A DNA stretch of 64,000 nucleotides from Limnohabitans sp. MMS-10A-192. GTDB lineage: Bacteria; Pseudomonadota; Gammaproteobacteria; Burkholderiales; Burkholderiaceae_C. Location of the stretch: assembly GCF_003063335.1 (NCBI RefSeq), contig NZ_NERX01000003.1:1-64000 (forward strand), read 5' to 3'. Below the pieces are notes generated by a model. It was not told the DNA's origin, ran no database searches, and was given only the letters and a program-made list of their open reading frames with translations. Both the position numbers and the translations under genes were made by a program. Below are positions 8,942 through 19,891 of the stretch, piece by piece. Position 1 is the stretch's first letter; every line of letters begins with the position of its first letter.

Positions 8942-9187
8942 GCTCCACACATCGTTGACCTTTTCCGCCAACTGCAAGGGCACACGCTCGCATGGTGGGC
9001 GCTTGGCATTCTTGCGCCTGCGCACGGCCAAATTGGCATCTCTGTAAAAGCGATAGACCCGCTTGTGTTTAACGCCCGGAAACTCCGAGCGCAGCAAGTC
9101 GAGGCTGCGCCGGTAGCCAAATCTGCGGCGTACATGAGAAATGTCCAAGATCCGTTCGCCCAGCGCCTGCGTCAGCGCAGCGCATCG
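8942..9187 (-). pseudogene. IS3-family transposase OrfB fragment
   Basis: About 82 codons match the N-terminal part of IS3-group OrfB: RILDISHVRRRFGYRR, LLRSEFPGVKHKRVYRFYRDANLAVRRRKNAKRPP and ERVPLQLAEKVNDVWS. The reading then runs into unrelated residues just where the DDE catalytic core should begin. No OrfA, DDE domain or terminal inverted repeats are visible, so this is a dead remnant. Its in-frame upstream extension runs through the tRNA terminator and is not coding. The flanking stretch 8730-8941 shows no gene. Confidence 0.85.
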
Positions 9188-9246
9188 CGCTGGAGCGGGT
9201 GGCAAAAGCTGTCTCGGCTTCCGTATGAGCAATTGAGCATTCAATG

Positions 9247-9275
9247 AAAAAAAGCCACTGACCGAAATCAGTGGC
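9247..9275 (-). terminator. intrinsic terminator of the tRNA gene
   Basis: An 8-bp stem (9254-9261 with 9268-9275) and a 6-nt loop are followed on the minus strand by seven U residues. It starts 12 nt past the CCA end of the tRNA. Confidence 0.9.
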
Positions 9276-9287
9276 TTTTCCAATTGC

Positions 9288-9364
9288 TGGTAGGGCGTCA
9301 CGGACTTGAACCGTGGACCAAAGGATTATGAGTCCTCTGCTCTAACCAACTGAGCTAACGCCCC
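9288..9364 (-). tRNA. tRNA with CAT anticodon (elongator Met or lysidine-type Ile2)
   Basis: Seventy-seven nucleotides fold as a complete cloverleaf on the minus strand: acceptor GGGGCGT paired with ACGCCCT (G1-U72 wobble), a D-arm TAGCTCAGTTGGTTAGAGCA, anticodon loop CTCATAA, T-arm ACGGTTCAAGTCCGT and an encoded CCA. The anticodon is CAT. The GAGGA/TCCTT anticodon stem resembles tRNA-Ile2, whose C34 is turned into lysidine by TilS, but elongator Met remains possible. It lies just downstream of hrcA on the same strand and ends in its own terminator. Confidence 0.95.
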
Positions 9365-9398
9365 AACCGAAGCCGTGATTGTAGTGGGCCGAAGGGGC

Positions 9399-10403
9399 TT
9401 ATTTCGACTGACTCAGCGCATTGCTGACCAGTCGTGAGGTGATGTTGACGATCTGGATCATGCGGTCATAGGGCATGCGGGTCGGGCCGATCACACCCAA
9501 GGTGCCCACGATCAGTCCATCGACCTCGTAGGGCGCGCTGACCACAGACAACTCCTGCATGGGCACGATCTGGCTTTCGCCGCCAATGTAGATGCGCACG
9601 CCTTCGGCTTGGCTGGACACGTCGAGCAAGCGCATGAGCTGCGTCTTTTGCTCAAACAGATCAAAAGCCCGACGCAGATGCCCCATGTCGCCTGAGAAAT
9701 CGCTCACCGACAACAAGTTGCGTTCACCCGAAATGACCACCTCGTTGTGGTCATCGGCCATGGCCTCGGTACTGACCTGAACCGCCGCCTGCATCAAGGT
9801 AGCGATCTCCCCTTGCAGACTGACCAGCTCCTGCTGCACGCGGCTGCGCACCTGCTCGATCGCCATGCCCGCGTAATGTGTGTTCAGGTAGTTGGAGGTC
9901 TCGATCAACTGGCTTTGCGAGTAATCGGTCTCGGTGAACAGGATGCGGTTTTGCACGTCACCCTCGGGCGAGACGATGATCACCAGCAACCGCCGCTCGG
10001 ACAGGCGCAAAAATTCGATGTGCCTGAACACCGAGGCCCGCTTGGGCGCCATGACCACGCCCACAAACTGCGACAGGCTCGACAGCAAATTGGCCGCGCT
10101 GGCAATCACCTTTTGGGGTTGATCGGGCGTGAGCGCCGGGGCCTGCAAGCCGGTGCGGTCCACCGTCAGCATGGTGTCCACAAACAGGCGGTAGCCCCGC
10201 GTGGTCGGAATGCGCCCGGCCGAGGTGTGCGGGCTGGCGATCAGGCCCAGCTCTTCCAGATCGGCCATCACGTTGCGGATGGTCGCAGGCGACAGGTCCA
10301 GCCCCGAGGCTTTCGAGAGCGTGCGTGAGCCCACCGGTTGGCCGTCCGCAATGTAGCGTTCCACCAGGGCTTTGAGCAATAACTTGGCACGGTCGTCGAG
10401 CAT
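9399..10403 (-). CDS. hrcA: heat-inducible transcription repressor HrcA
   Basis: A 334-residue HrcA, the repressor that binds CIRCE operators of groEL/dnaK-type heat-shock operons. The N-terminus has the winged-helix [42 protein letters not shown], the family signature, followed by a GAF-like domain ([40 protein letters not shown]) and a C-terminal [23 protein letters not shown]. Length is usual for the family. It diverges from nadK with 28 bp between start codons, a linkage common in Burkholderiales. No CIRCE element is seen inside the window. Confidence 0.97.
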   Translation of the reverse strand: MLDDRAKLLLKALVERYIADGQPVGSRTLSKASGLDLSPATIRNVMADLEELGLIASPHTSAGRIPTTRGYRLFVDTMLTVDRTGLQAPALTPDQPQKVIASAANLLSSLSQFVGVVMAPKRASVFRHIEFLRLSERRLLVIIVSPEGDVQNRILFTETDYSQSQLIETSNYLNTHYAGMAIEQVRSRVQQELVSLQGEIATLMQAAVQVSTEAMADDHNEVVISGERNLLSVSDFSGDMGHLRRAFDLFEQKTQLMRLLDVSSQAEGVRIYIGGESQIVPMQELSVVSAPYEVDGLIVGTLGVIGPTRMPYDRMIQIVNITSRLVSNALSQSK

Positions 10404-10431
10404 GCGGCCATTTTAATGATGTAATTTGCGC

Positions 10432-11325
10432 ATGAGATCCCAATTCCGTCACGTTGCGCTGTTTGGCAAGTACCACACGACCACCCAAGGCGGTGCGCTG
10501 GAGAGTTCACGCCGGGCTTTGGACGACGTCGCCCAGTTCCTGACCAGGCAAGGCTGCGACGTGGTGCTGGACAAAGAAACCGCCCTGCACACCGGTCTGA
10601 ACCAATACCCCATGCTGGAGATGACCGACATTGGCACCCAATGCGATCTGGGCTTGGTGATTGGCGGCGACGGCACCATGCTGGGCATTGGCCGGCAAAT
10701 GGCCCGTTTCAACTTGCCGCTGATGGGCATCAACCAAGGGCGGCTGGGCTTCATCACCGACATTCCCCTGCAAAGCTACCAGGATGTGTTGCGCCCCATG
10801 CTGCAGGGCCACTACCAGACCGAAGACCGCAGCTTGCTGCAAGCCCACGTCATGCGCGACCAGCGCTCGGTCTTCAGCGCTTTGGCCATGAACGACGTGG
10901 TCGTCAACCGTGGCGGCACCTCGGGCATGGTCGAGTTGCGCGTCGAAGTCGATGGCCGCTTTGTCTCCAACCAGCGCGCCGACGGCCTGATCATTGCAAC
11001 ACCCACGGGCTCCACCGCTTACTCGCTGTCGGTGGGCGGGCCGCTGATGCACCCGGCCATTGGTGGCTGGGTCATGGCCCCGATTGCGCCGCACACCTTG
11101 TCCAACCGGCCCATCGTTTTGCCCGAATCGTCCGAGATCAGCATCGAGATCGTGGCCGGCCGCTATGTGAGCGCCAATTTCGACATGCAATCGCTGGCCG
11201 ACCTGATCCTGGGTGACCGCATCATGGTCAAACGCTCCGAGCACACGGTGCGCTTTTTGCACCCCGAGGGCTGGAACTACTTTGACACGCTGCGCAAAAA
11301 AATGCACTGGAACGAAGGAGCCTGA
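10432..11325 (+). CDS. nadK: NAD kinase
   Basis: A 297-residue ATP-NAD kinase that makes NADP. Motifs: the catalytic GGDGT (residues 78-82), [17 protein letters not shown]-like [11 protein letters not shown], and [19 protein letters not shown]. It is cytosolic, of normal length. The ATG at 10432 is preferred over an in-frame TTG at 10426, since the usual N-terminus is short. No clear ribosome-binding site precedes it, and the 28-bp gap to hrcA must contain or overlap both promoters or translation signals. recN follows after 6 bp, so nadK-recN-rapZ are likely one transcript. Confidence 0.97.
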   Translation: MRSQFRHVALFGKYHTTTQGGALESSRRALDDVAQFLTRQGCDVVLDKETALHTGLNQYPMLEMTDIGTQCDLGLVIGGDGTMLGIGRQMARFNLPLMGINQGRLGFITDIPLQSYQDVLRPMLQGHYQTEDRSLLQAHVMRDQRSVFSALAMNDVVVNRGGTSGMVELRVEVDGRFVSNQRADGLIIATPTGSTAYSLSVGGPLMHPAIGGWVMAPIAPHTLSNRPIVLPESSEISIEIVAGRYVSANFDMQSLADLILGDRIMVKRSEHTVRFLHPEGWNYFDTLRKKMHWNEGA

Positions 11326-11331
11326 CCTGCC

Positions 11332-12987
11332 GTGGCACTGACGCACATCACCCTGCGCGATTTCGTGATCGTGCGCGAACTGGAACTGGACCTGAACACC
11401 GGTTTTGGCGTCCTCACGGGCGAGACCGGTGCCGGCAAGTCCATCCTGATTGACGCTTTACAACTGGCCCTGGGCGCCCGGGCAGAGACCAGCGTGGTGC
11501 GCGAAGGCGCCAGCCGCTGCGAAGTCTGCGCCGAATTCGAGCCCACACCCGCTGTGGCGGCCTGGCTTAACGAAGCGGGTTTTGTGAACGAAGCCAGCCT
11601 GCTGCTGCGCCGCACGGTAGACACCACCGGCAAAAGCCGCGCCTGGATCAACGGCAGCCCCGCCACCGCCACACAGCTGCGCGAGCTGGGCGAACATCTG
11701 CTCGACATCCACGGCCAGCACGCTTGGCAAAGCCTGACCCGCCCTGACGCGGTGCGGGGCCTGCTCGACGCTTATGCCAGCATCGACACCCGCCCGCTCA
11801 AAGCCGCTTGGCACGCCTGGCGCCTGGCCCAGCAAACCCTGGCCGACGCCCAGCAAGCGCAAAGCACCCTGGCCAACGAGCGCGAACGCCTGGCCTGGCA
11901 AATTGGCGAGCTCGACAAACTCAAGCCCGCCGCTGGCGAATGGGAAGACATCAGCACCCAACACAGCCGTTTGGCCAATGCCCAAGCCCTGATCGACGCG
12001 GCCAACGAAACGACACTGCTGCTGGAGGGCGACGACGAAGGCGGCGCCCTGCGCCAGCTGTCCCGCGCCATCCAGAGCCTGCAAGCGCTGGGCCATGTGG
12101 AGCCCGAATTCAACGCCCTGGCCGAGGTGCTGCTGTCGGCCCAGGCCCAAGCCGAAGACGTGGCCCACAGCCTGCACAGCTACCTGCGCAAAACCGACCT
12201 CGACCCGCAAACGCTGGCCGAACTCGACGAGCGCATGGGCCTGTGGCTGTCACTGGCCCGCCGCTACAAAAAGCCCCCCGAAGAGCTGCCCCAAGTGCTT
12301 GCCCAATGGCGCGACGACCTGGCCCGGCTGGACGCCGCCGCCGATCTGGACGTGCTGCAAAAAGCCGAACAAGCCGCACACCTTGCCTGCCTGCAAGCGG
12401 CCAAGCAGGTCTCGGCGCAGCGCCAAAAAGCCGCCAAGCCGCTGGCCAAAGCCGTCACGGCGGCCATGCAGCAACTGGGCATGCAAGGCGGGCGCTTTGA
12501 AGTCAGCCTGCAAACGCTGGACGCCCCCGCGCAGCATGGCCTGGAAGAAGTCAGCTTCTTGGTGGCCGGTCACGAAGGCAGCACGCCACGCCCCGTGGGC
12601 AAAGTGGCCTCGGGCGGCGAGCTCTCGCGCATCGCGCTGGCCATTGCGGTCACCACCAGCGAGTTGGGCGAAGCGGGCACCTTGATTTTTGACGAGGTCG
12701 ACTCGGGTGTGGGCGGCGCCGTGGCCGAAACCGTGGGCCGCCTGATGAAACAACTGGGCCAACACCGCCAGGTGCTGGCCGTGACCCACCTGCCCCAGGT
12801 GGCCGCGTGTGCCGACCACCACCTGCTGGTCAGCAAAGCCGCAGCCCAAGGCCAGGTCAGCAGCCAAGTGCGCGCCGTCAGTGGCGAAGAACGCGTCAGC
12901 GAAATCGCCCGCATGCTCGGCGGCGAAAAACTCTCGGCCACCACCTTGGCCCACGCCCGCGAAATGCTGGGCACCCCACAAGGCTGA
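11332..12987 (+). CDS. recN: DNA repair protein RecN
   Basis: A 551-residue SMC-like ATPase that acts early in double-strand-break repair. The Walker A is [10 protein letters not shown] (about residues 30-39), Q-loop region [13 protein letters not shown] follows, two coiled-coil arms flank the middle, and the C-terminal half has the ABC signature [13 protein letters not shown] and Walker [14 protein letters not shown], then [12 protein letters not shown]. The start is GTG, with an AAGGAG about 11 nt upstream in the end of nadK. rapZ begins 2 bp after the stop. In many bacteria recN is under LexA; no obvious LexA box is seen in the 6-bp gap. Confidence 0.97.
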   Translation: MALTHITLRDFVIVRELELDLNTGFGVLTGETGAGKSILIDALQLALGARAETSVVREGASRCEVCAEFEPTPAVAAWLNEAGFVNEASLLLRRTVDTTGKSRAWINGSPATATQLRELGEHLLDIHGQHAWQSLTRPDAVRGLLDAYASIDTRPLKAAWHAWRLAQQTLADAQQAQSTLANERERLAWQIGELDKLKPAAGEWEDISTQHSRLANAQALIDAANETTLLLEGDDEGGALRQLSRAIQSLQALGHVEPEFNALAEVLLSAQAQAEDVAHSLHSYLRKTDLDPQTLAELDERMGLWLSLARRYKKPPEELPQVLAQWRDDLARLDAAADLDVLQKAEQAAHLACLQAAKQVSAQRQKAAKPLAKAVTAAMQQLGMQGGRFEVSLQTLDAPAQHGLEEVSFLVAGHEGSTPRPVGKVASGGELSRIALAIAVTTSELGEAGTLIFDEVDSGVGGAVAETVGRLMKQLGQHRQVLAVTHLPQVAACADHHLLVSKAAAQGQVSSQVRAVSGEERVSEIARMLGGEKLSATTLAHAREMLGTPQG

Positions 12988-12989
12988 AC

Positions 12990-13847
12990 ATGGACATCAT
13001 CCTGATCACCGGCATGTCCGGCTCCGGCAAATCGGTGGCGCTGCACGCCCTGGAGGACGCCGGCTACTACTGCGTGGACAACCTGCCGCCCGAACTGCTG
13101 ATCCCCTTTGTCAAACTCGAAGAACAACAACAAGAGCCGCGCCTGGCCATCGCCATCGATGTGCGCAGCGCCAACTCGCTGCACCTGATGCCCGAGCAAA
13201 TGGCCATCTTGCGCGACATGGGCATGACGGTGAAGTCCCTGTTTCTGGACTCGTCTTCTGACACGCTGATGCGCCGCTACTCCGAGACGCGCCGCAAGCA
13301 CCCCCTGTCGGGCGGCAACAAACCGCAAAACGACAAAGACCTGGCCGAGACCATCGCGTTTGAACGCGAGCTGCTGTCCGACCTGCGCGAACGCGCCCAC
13401 GTCATCGACACCAGCTTGCTGCGCTCTGCCCAGCTGCAAACCTATGTCAAAACCATGGTCAGCGCCCCGTTTGCGCAGCTGACGCTGGTGTTCGAATCCT
13501 TTGCCTTCAAACGCGGCATCCCCACCGATGCGGACTATGTCTTTGACGTGCGCATGCTGCCCAACCCGCACTACGAAACCGCGTTGCGCCCCCTGACCGG
13601 CATGGATGCCCCTGTGCAGGACTACCTGCGCCAGTCCGAAGAGTTTGTGCAAATGCAGTTGCAGATCGAAGGCTTTCTGGCGCAATGGATCCCCGCCATC
13701 GAGCGCGACCACCGCAGCTACCTCACGGTGGCCATCGGCTGCACCGGCGGGCAGCACCGCTCGGTCTTCATGGTGGAGCAATTGGCCCAAAGCTTCGGCA
13801 AACGCTGGCTCACCCTCAAACGGCACCGCGAACAAGACGGCAAATGA
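12990..13847 (+). CDS. rapZ: RNase adapter protein RapZ (YvcJ family)
   Basis: A 285-residue P-loop protein. The start is [36 protein letters not shown], with the Walker A GMSGSGKS at residues 8-15. Later motifs are [36 protein letters not shown] and the C-terminal [20 protein letters not shown] typical of RapZ. In enterobacteria RapZ delivers small RNA GlmZ to RNase E and so controls GlmS; in other bacteria its role is less clear. Its direct coupling to recN (2-bp gap) instead of the rpoN-ptsN cluster is the arrangement seen here. A longer upstream reading overlaps recN and is not used. Confidence 0.95.
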   Translation: MDIILITGMSGSGKSVALHALEDAGYYCVDNLPPELLIPFVKLEEQQQEPRLAIAIDVRSANSLHLMPEQMAILRDMGMTVKSLFLDSSSDTLMRRYSETRRKHPLSGGNKPQNDKDLAETIAFERELLSDLRERAHVIDTSLLRSAQLQTYVKTMVSAPFAQLTLVFESFAFKRGIPTDADYVFDVRMLPNPHYETALRPLTGMDAPVQDYLRQSEEFVQMQLQIEGFLAQWIPAIERDHRSYLTVAIGCTGGQHRSVFMVEQLAQSFGKRWLTLKRHREQDGK

Positions 13848-13891
13848 ACGCAGGGCAGTAAACTCACTGCTTTTGCATTCACTGACCGGTC

Positions 13892-14893
13892 ATGTCCCAC
13901 TACCACCTCTACGCCATCGGCAACGCCCTGGTTGATACCGAATACGAAGTCTCTGACGCCTTGCTGCAGACCATGGGCGTGAGCAAGCGCCACATGACCT
14001 TGATCGACACCGCACAACGCGCCGAACTGCTCGACCATGTGCACGGCCTGCACGCCCGCCGCACTGGGGGTGGCTCGGCAGGCAACACGGTGGTGGCGCT
14101 GGCCCAGCTGGGTGGCCAAGCGTTTTACTCATGCCGTGTGGCCGACGACGAACTGGGCGCCTTTTACAGCCAGGACCTGCAAGCCAACGGCGTGGCCACC
14201 AACCTGAGCCACACCGCCGCGCAAGAAGGCCAAACCGGCAGCTGCATGGTGCTGGTCACGCCAGACGCTGAGCGCAGCATGTGTACCTTCCTCGGTGCGA
14301 CATCGCAACTGGACGCCAGCGCCTTGCACCCGCACGACATCGCCAAGTCCAAAATTTATTACATGGAAGGCTACCTGGCCGCCTCACCCACGGGCCTGGA
14401 AGCCGCTGTCAAAGGCCGCCAGATCGCCACGGAGCACAAGGTGCAAACCGCGTTGACCCTGAGCGATGTGAGCATGATCAACTTCTGCCGCGCTGGCTTG
14501 GAAGCCATGATCGGCAACGGTCTGGACTACCTGTTCGCCAACGAAGAAGAAGCGCAAACGTGGTGCGGCACCACCGACCTGGACGCCATCATCGGCCAGC
14601 TGTCACGGCTGGCCACCACGCTGTGCCTGACGCGTGGCCCCAAAGGCTGCATCGTCGTGCAAGGTGGCAACCGCATCGAAGTGCCCGCCGTGCCCACCAA
14701 GGCGGTGGACACCAACGGCGCAGGCGACATGTTTGCGGGCGCCTTCCTGTACGGCATCACCCACGGCCAAAGCCCCGCGCAAGCCGCCGCACTGGCCAAC
14801 CGCGCCGCCGCTGCCGTGGTCAGCCAACACGGCAACCGCCTGACGGCCGCACAACTGCAAGGCATTGCCGCCCAAGCTGCAACGGCCTGCTGA
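13892..14893 (+). CDS. PfkB-family carbohydrate kinase, adenosine-kinase-like
   Basis: A 333-residue ribokinase-fold kinase. It opens YAIGNALVDTEYEVSD, has the substrate motif TGGGSAGNTVVALAQLGG (PfkB signature 1), the sugar-kinase strand LFANEEEAQTW and the anion-hole/base motif DTNGAGDMFAGAFLYG (signature 2, catalytic Asp in GAGD). This set matches bacterial adenosine kinases, which turn adenosine to AMP, better than ribokinases or fructokinases. Inosine/guanosine or another sugar cannot be excluded. It stands 44 bp after rapZ on the same strand and is followed by the repeat region at 14.9 kb. Confidence 0.85.
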   Translation: MSHYHLYAIGNALVDTEYEVSDALLQTMGVSKRHMTLIDTAQRAELLDHVHGLHARRTGGGSAGNTVVALAQLGGQAFYSCRVADDELGAFYSQDLQANGVATNLSHTAAQEGQTGSCMVLVTPDAERSMCTFLGATSQLDASALHPHDIAKSKIYYMEGYLAASPTGLEAAVKGRQIATEHKVQTALTLSDVSMINFCRAGLEAMIGNGLDYLFANEEEAQTWCGTTDLDAIIGQLSRLATTLCLTRGPKGCIVVQGGNRIEVPAVPTKAVDTNGAGDMFAGAFLYGITHGQSPAQAAALANRAAAAVVSQHGNRLTAAQLQGIAAQAATAC

Positions 14894-15412
14894 GCTGGCC
14901 CGGGGCTGTAGAGCTGGCCTGAGGCTGTAGAGCTGGCCCCCTGTCGCCCCAGACGAAGAGGTAGCCCCCTGTCACCCCGGGCGCAGACCCGCCCCCCCTG
15001 TCACCCCGGGCGAAGACCTGCCCCCTTGTCACCCCGGGCGGAGACCCGGGGTCCATCTCCCTTGCATGCAGTGGATCCCGGATCAAGTCCGGGATGACTG
15101 AAAAAAAGAAATCCGGGATGACTGAAAAAGAGTCCAGGATGACAGGCGCAGCAAGTTGCCCTGACTTGTCACCCCGGGCGAAGACGCGCCCCCTTGTCAC
15201 CCCGGGCGAAAACACGCCCCACTGTCACCCCGGGCGAAGACCCGGGGTCCATCTCCCTTGCATGCAATGGATCCCGGATCAAGTCCGGGATGACTGAAAA
15301 AAAGAAGTCCAGGATGACTGAAAAAAAGAAGTCCGGGATGACTGAAAAAAGTCCGGGATGACAAGTAAGGCAAGTCTGGGCTGACAGAAGCTACAGATCC
15401 ACCTGAGCGGAT
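14894..15412. repeat. family A palindromic repeat cluster with a 196-bp duplication
   Basis: No gene is seen. The stretch holds three or so copies of GGCTGTAGAGCTGGCC, many GTCACCCCGGGCGAAGAC units, and a composite block (CCGGGCGxAGACCCGGGGTCCATCTCC...CCGGGATGACTGAAAAAAAG) that occurs at 15028 and again at 15224, 196 bp apart. It ends in several short GTCCGGGATGACTGAAAAA copies. Each unit is an imperfect palindrome around CCCGGG or CCGG. Confidence 0.9.
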
Positions 15413-15432
15413 TCAAACTTCACTGCCACCCA

Positions 15433-16125
15433 TCAACCACTTTGGATCAGGCCATCCACCACCTGGATGGTCTTGTCGCAGCGCTTGCCCAGCTCCGGGT
15501 TGTGCGTGACCAGCAGCACCGTGGTGCCTTGCTCCTGGTTGATGCGCCGCAGCAGCGCAAACACCGCGTCGGCGCTCTTGGTGTCCAGGTTGCCGGTGGG
15601 CTCGTCGGCCAGCAACAGGGCCGGGTTCATGGCCAGGGCCCGCGCCAAAGACACGCGCTGCTGCTGGCCGCCGCTCATGTTGTTGGCCATGTTGTTTTTC
15701 CAGGGCGTCAGGTCCACGCTCTCCAGCAGGGCTTCGGCGCGCTCGCGCATGGCTTGATTCGGAAAACCCGCCGCGCCCAACATGGGCATCATCACATTCT
15801 CGAGTGCCGTAAAGGCCGAGATCAGGTGGTGGTACTGGAACACAAAGCCAATGTGGTGGCCGCGCAAGCGCGTCAAGGCTTGGTCGGCCAGCAGCGTGGT
15901 TTCTTCGCCCGCCATTTGCAACAAGCCCGAGGTGGGCCGATCCAGCAAGCCGATGATGTTGAGCAAGGTGCTCTTGCCCGAGCCCGAAGGCCCCATCACC
16001 GCGCAAAAGTCGCCCCGGTGCAGCGTCAGGTCAATGCCATGCAGGACCTCGGTCTCGATGCCGGTGCCCACATTGAAGGCCTTGCGCACGCCCTGCAAAC
16101 ACACCACCACATCTGACTTATCCAT
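15433..16125 (-). CDS. ABC transporter ATP-binding protein (MacB/LolD-like)
   Basis: A 230-residue ABC ATPase of the MacB/LolD/FtsE class. Walker [11 protein letters not shown]-loop [21 protein letters not shown], signature [16 protein letters not shown], Walker [13 protein letters not shown] and the switch His in [10 protein letters not shown] are all present. The start MDKSDVVV lies 8 bp inside the end of the permease gene, showing tight coupling. With the permease and the periplasmic adaptor upstream it forms a three-gene exporter. The substrate (macrolide, lipopeptide, lipoprotein or metal) is not visible. Confidence 0.93.
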   Translation of the reverse strand: MDKSDVVVCLQGVRKAFNVGTGIETEVLHGIDLTLHRGDFCAVMGPSGSGKSTLLNIIGLLDRPTSGLLQMAGEETTLLADQALTRLRGHHIGFVFQYHHLISAFTALENVMMPMLGAAGFPNQAMRERAEALLESVDLTPWKNNMANNMSGGQQQRVSLARALAMNPALLLADEPTGNLDTKSADAVFALLRRINQEQGTTVLLVTHNPELGKRCDKTIQVVDGLIQSG

Positions 16126-17350
16126 GAATCGCCTCCACCGGGTCCAAACGTGCCGCCCGCAAAGCTGGCGCATAGGCTGCGGCCAGCCCTGTCACCGTAG
16201 CCAGGCCCAAGGCCACAGCAAACAGCACCGGGTCCAGCACCAGCGGGAACAGCGGCGTGCCATCGGCATTCAAAGCCAGGTGCTGCCACATCACCAGCCC
16301 CAAAGCGCCCACCACGCAGCCCAGCACCGCGCCACCCCAACCCAGCAAGCCGCCTTGCAATAAAAACACGCGCAGCACCTGCCCGCGTGAAATGCCCATC
16401 GCCCGCATGATCCCGATCTCGCGCGACTTCTGCACCACCGACACCACCAGCACACTGGCAATGCCAAACGCCACCGACAGCCCCACAAAAAACCGGATCG
16501 CCGTGTTGGCGGTGCTCTGCGCACTCACCGCCGCAAAAAACTGCGCGCCGGTCTTGATCCAGCTGTCGGCCTGCACGCCGGTGGCGGCCTGAATGCGCTG
16601 GGCCAGGATCTCGGCCGCGTACACATCACGCACCGTCACCTCGATACTGGTCACACCACCCAACAGGCCCAGCAGGCTTTGTGCCGTGCGCAAGGTCACA
16701 AAGGTGCTGCGCTGGTTGGCGCCTTTGTTGCCCAGGTCAAACACACCGCTGATGGTCAAAGTGGTGGCCACACCCGCCGCATTGGCCACGCGCAATTTGT
16801 CGCCCACATCCACACCCAAGTCGCTGGCCAGATCGGTGCCAATCAAAATGTCTTGCCCCGTCAAGCGCGGCACACCGCGCACCACTTTCTCGGGCAGCTT
16901 GACGATCTGAAAATAATCCTCGGCCTCCACGCCCGTCACGCTGATGGCCCGGCTCGCGCTGCCGCGCACCGCCAAGGCAGAACCACTGACCACCGGCGAG
17001 ACCACCGTCACATCGGGCATGTCGCGCACCGTGGTGAGCAAAGATTGCCACTGGTCAATCGACTTGAGCCTTTGCAAAGGCGGCTGCACGATGGCCGCAT
17101 TGACCTCGCTGGGCGTGACCGCCTGCAAAGTGCGCGTGACCTCTTTGGGCGGCAAAAGCTGGATGTGCGCCTGCGCCGACAACACCCGCGCAATGAAGTT
17201 GCCCTGCAAGCCCGCCAGCAACGCCGACATGAACACGATCACGCCCACCCCGATGGCCACACCCACCAAAATGAACACCGTCTGCATGCGGCCTTCGCGC
17301 AAAAAGCGGATCGCCACAATCCATTCAAACGGCACCCAAGGCTTGAACAT
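16118..17350 (-). CDS. ABC transporter permease, FtsX/MacB type
   Basis: A 410-residue inner-membrane permease: one hydrophobic helix at about residues 22-46 ([24 protein letters not shown]), a large periplasmic domain of about 230 residues, and three helices at the C-terminus ([56 protein letters not shown]). The motif [27 protein letters not shown] is the FtsX-family coupling region. It ends DPVEAIHG, the usual MacB/LolC ending. Unlike MacB, the ATPase is a separate chain here. Twelve bases separate it from the adaptor gene upstream. Confidence 0.92.
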   Translation of the reverse strand: MFKPWVPFEWIVAIRFLREGRMQTVFILVGVAIGVGVIVFMSALLAGLQGNFIARVLSAQAHIQLLPPKEVTRTLQAVTPSEVNAAIVQPPLQRLKSIDQWQSLLTTVRDMPDVTVVSPVVSGSALAVRGSASRAISVTGVEAEDYFQIVKLPEKVVRGVPRLTGQDILIGTDLASDLGVDVGDKLRVANAAGVATTLTISGVFDLGNKGANQRSTFVTLRTAQSLLGLLGGVTSIEVTVRDVYAAEILAQRIQAATGVQADSWIKTGAQFFAAVSAQSTANTAIRFFVGLSVAFGIASVLVVSVVQKSREIGIMRAMGISRGQVLRVFLLQGGLLGWGGAVLGCVVGALGLVMWQHLALNADGTPLFPLVLDPVLFAVALGLATVTGLAAAYAPALRAARLDPVEAIHG

Positions 17351-17362
17351 GCTGAGGCCCGC

Positions 17363-18589
17363 TCAAGGTTGCGCACGCACGCGCTGGCCTTCGCGCAGCG
17401 TATTAGCACCACCGCCAGGCATGGCGATCACGGCATCGCCCTCGCGCAAACCGGCCAACACCTCGACCCACGCGCCACCGCGCAAGCCCAGCCGCACCGG
17501 GCGGCGCACCGCATGGCCCGCATCGCGCAGCCACACCCAGGGCGCTGGCCCATTGATGTCGTTGACGTGCCCCACCTGCAGCGCCAACGCTTGCGGCTTG
17601 CGCGCCACCGCCATGTCCACCGACACGGTCATGTCTTGCCGCAAAGTGTGAACAGGCTCCTGCACATCGAGCTTGACCTCCACCGCCCCGGTCTGCGCAT
17701 TGATGCCGGGGTTGATGTAGGCCACTTGGGCCTTGAACTTTTGCTGTGGGTAAGCATCGGCCGAGGCCAACGCCTGCTGACCCAGCGCGATCAGGCGCAG
17801 GTTTTTTTCATCGATCTGCACCACCAGCTGCGTGGCCCCTTCGGGTGACAAAGTCATCAAGACCTTGCCCGCTTGCACCACATCGCCCACCTCCACCGTG
17901 CGGCCAATCAGCTGGCCACTCACGGGCGCCTTGACCACCGCATAGCGGGCCTTGGCGCCCACCACTTCGGCGTTGGCCTGCGCCTCGGCCACGGCACCCA
18001 CGGCCAGGCTGTGTTCAGCGCCGCCGACTTGGGTCGATGCCACTTGTTTTTGTGCGGCCAGCGCTTGCGCATCGGCCAGCGCCAAAGCCTTGCGCGACTC
18101 GTCCAGCGCAGCCTGCCCGATGAAGCCTTGTTCAAACAAAGCCTGATTGCGCTGCCCGCTGGCCCGCGCTGCGTCCAAGTTGGCCTGTGCCTGGCGCAGC
18201 GTCTGCTGCACCACCGGCCCCTGCAAATCGTTCAACTGGCGCAGCCTGCCTTGTGCCTGCACCACGGCCAGCTCGGCCTGGCGCTTGGCCGACTGCAGCT
18301 CGGAGCTGACCAACTCGATCAGCACATCGCCCGCCTTGACGGCCTGCCCCTCCACCACGGGCACACGCGCCACCGTGCCGGTGATCTGCGCACCAATGTC
18401 TACCCGGTGCGGCGTCTCCACCCGGCCACTGGCCACCACGGTTTGCAACAAATCACGGGGCTGCACCGCCTCGGTCTGCACCTGCGGACCCATCCACCAG
18501 CGCCACAAAGCAGCGCCCAGCAGCAGCGCCAGCAAACCCATCAACAATTTGCCGCCATGTTGGCGAACCCAGGTCCAAACAGCATTCAT
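17363..18589 (-). CDS. periplasmic adaptor (membrane-fusion) protein, MacA/HlyD-like
   Basis: A 408-residue adaptor anchored by one N-terminal helix ([19 protein letters not shown], residues 13-31). It has the first lipoyl half near [38 protein letters not shown], an alpha-hairpin coiled coil (about residues 105-215), the second half [27 protein letters not shown], then beta-barrel and membrane-proximal domains. Such proteins link an inner-membrane pump to an outer-membrane channel such as TolC. The start MNAVWTW is chosen since the frame upstream carries the divergent promoter region of purT. It is first in the operon with the permease and ATPase; no TolC-like gene is in view. Confidence 0.92.
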   Translation of the reverse strand: MNAVWTWVRQHGGKLLMGLLALLLGAALWRWWMGPQVQTEAVQPRDLLQTVVASGRVETPHRVDIGAQITGTVARVPVVEGQAVKAGDVLIELVSSELQSAKRQAELAVVQAQGRLRQLNDLQGPVVQQTLRQAQANLDAARASGQRNQALFEQGFIGQAALDESRKALALADAQALAAQKQVASTQVGGAEHSLAVGAVAEAQANAEVVGAKARYAVVKAPVSGQLIGRTVEVGDVVQAGKVLMTLSPEGATQLVVQIDEKNLRLIALGQQALASADAYPQQKFKAQVAYINPGINAQTGAVEVKLDVQEPVHTLRQDMTVSVDMAVARKPQALALQVGHVNDINGPAPWVWLRDAGHAVRRPVRLGLRGGAWVEVLAGLREGDAVIAMPGGGANTLREGQRVRAQP

Positions 18590-18716
18590 GCGGCCATTGT
18601 GTGGGGCCTGCACACGGGTGCACATGACGCAGGTCAAGAACCCATCGCCTGCAGGCCTCACGTCAGTGATCTGGGCAACAATAGCGGCTGTCCACTTATT
18701 TACACCCCTAACTCTT

Positions 18717-19853
18717 ATGAAAAAAATACTGCTTTTGGGTTCTGGTGAACTCGGCAAAGAATTCGTCATCAGCGCCAAGCGCTTGGGCTGCCACGTGATC
18801 GCCTGCGACAGCTACGCCGGTGCCCCCGCCATGCAAGTGGCCGACGAGTTTTGCGTCTTCAGCATGCTCGACGAAGCGCCCCTGCGCGCCGCCATTGCCA
18901 AATACCAGCCCGATTTGATCGTCCCCGAGATCGAAGCCATCCGCACCGAAGTGCTGCTCGACGTGGAAAAAGAAGGCTTTGAAGTCATCCCCAGCGCCCG
19001 CGCCGCCAACCTGACCATGAACCGCGACCGCATCCGCGATGTGGCCGTGGGCCTGGGCGTGCGCACCGCCAAGTTCAGCTACGCCGAGTCGGCCGAAGAG
19101 CTGATGGCCCGCGCCAAGGAAATCGGTTTTCCGGTCGTCATCAAACCGGTCATGAGTTCGTCGGGCAAAGGCCAAAGCGTGGCCAAGACCGCCGCCGACA
19201 TCCAGGCCAGCTGGGACTACGCCTGCGCCGGCATGCGCGGCGACCGCCAGAAAGTCATCGCCGAAGAATTCATCAACTTCGAGTTTGAAATCACCCTGCT
19301 CACGGTGCGCCAGCGCAAGGGCCCCACGCTGTTTTGCGAACCCATTGGCCACGTGCAAGAGCGCGGCGACTACCAATACAGCTGGCAGCCCCAGGGCATG
19401 AAGCCCGAGCAAATCAAAGCCGCACAAGACATGGCCGAAAAAGTCACCACCGACTTAGGCGGTGCGGGCCTGTTTGGCGTGGAGTTTTTCGTGACCAAAG
19501 ACGAGGTGATCTTCAGCGAACTGAGCCCCCGCCCGCACGACACCGGCATGGTCACCCTCATCAGCCAGAACCTGAGCGAGTTCGACCTGCACGCCCGCGC
19601 TGTGCTGGGCCTGCCGATTCCGACCATCGAATGCGTCGAAGGCGCCAGCGCCGTGGTGCTGGCCGACAAGGAAGGCAAAGACCCCAAGTTCACTGGTGTC
19701 GAAGCCGCTTTGAGCGAACCCGGCGTGGACGTGCGCCTGTTTGGCAAACCCACCACCCGCCCCTACCGCCGCATGGCCGTGGCCCTGGCCAAAGGCCCCA
19801 ACGCACTGCAACGTGCGCGGGATGCGGCGGGCAAGATCAAGGTGGTGGTTTAA
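18717..19853 (+). CDS. purT: formate-dependent phosphoribosylglycinamide formyltransferase
   Basis: A 378-residue ATP-grasp enzyme that makes formyl-GAR from GAR, ATP and formate in purine synthesis. It begins [23 protein letters not shown], then [17 protein letters not shown] (ATP-binding), [41 protein letters not shown] (metal-binding Glu and Asn/Arg region) and ends [10 protein letters not shown]. It is slightly shorter than the 392-residue E. coli protein. A longer in-frame reading from 18147 covers the antisense strand of the adaptor gene and is rejected. It is the only clear link, through formate, to the formate dehydrogenase genes 30 kb away. Confidence 0.95.
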   Translation: MKKILLLGSGELGKEFVISAKRLGCHVIACDSYAGAPAMQVADEFCVFSMLDEAPLRAAIAKYQPDLIVPEIEAIRTEVLLDVEKEGFEVIPSARAANLTMNRDRIRDVAVGLGVRTAKFSYAESAEELMARAKEIGFPVVIKPVMSSSGKGQSVAKTAADIQASWDYACAGMRGDRQKVIAEEFINFEFEITLLTVRQRKGPTLFCEPIGHVQERGDYQYSWQPQGMKPEQIKAAQDMAEKVTTDLGGAGLFGVEFFVTKDEVIFSELSPRPHDTGMVTLISQNLSEFDLHARAVLGLPIPTIECVEGASAVVLADKEGKDPKFTGVEAALSEPGVDVRLFGKPTTRPYRRMAVALAKGPNALQRARDAAGKIKVVV

Positions 19854-19891
19854 GTCGGGCTCACGCTGAGATGATGTGCCGTGACACGCCG

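Noticed and set aside
8909-9301. Intact transposase gene of 130 codons
   Set aside because: Only residues ~39-120 resemble OrfB; the N-terminal part reads the tRNA and its terminator, and the catalytic core is missing.
18147-18716. N-terminal extension of PurT
   Set aside because: It is antisense to the adaptor gene and lacks homology; the PurT fold starts at 18717.
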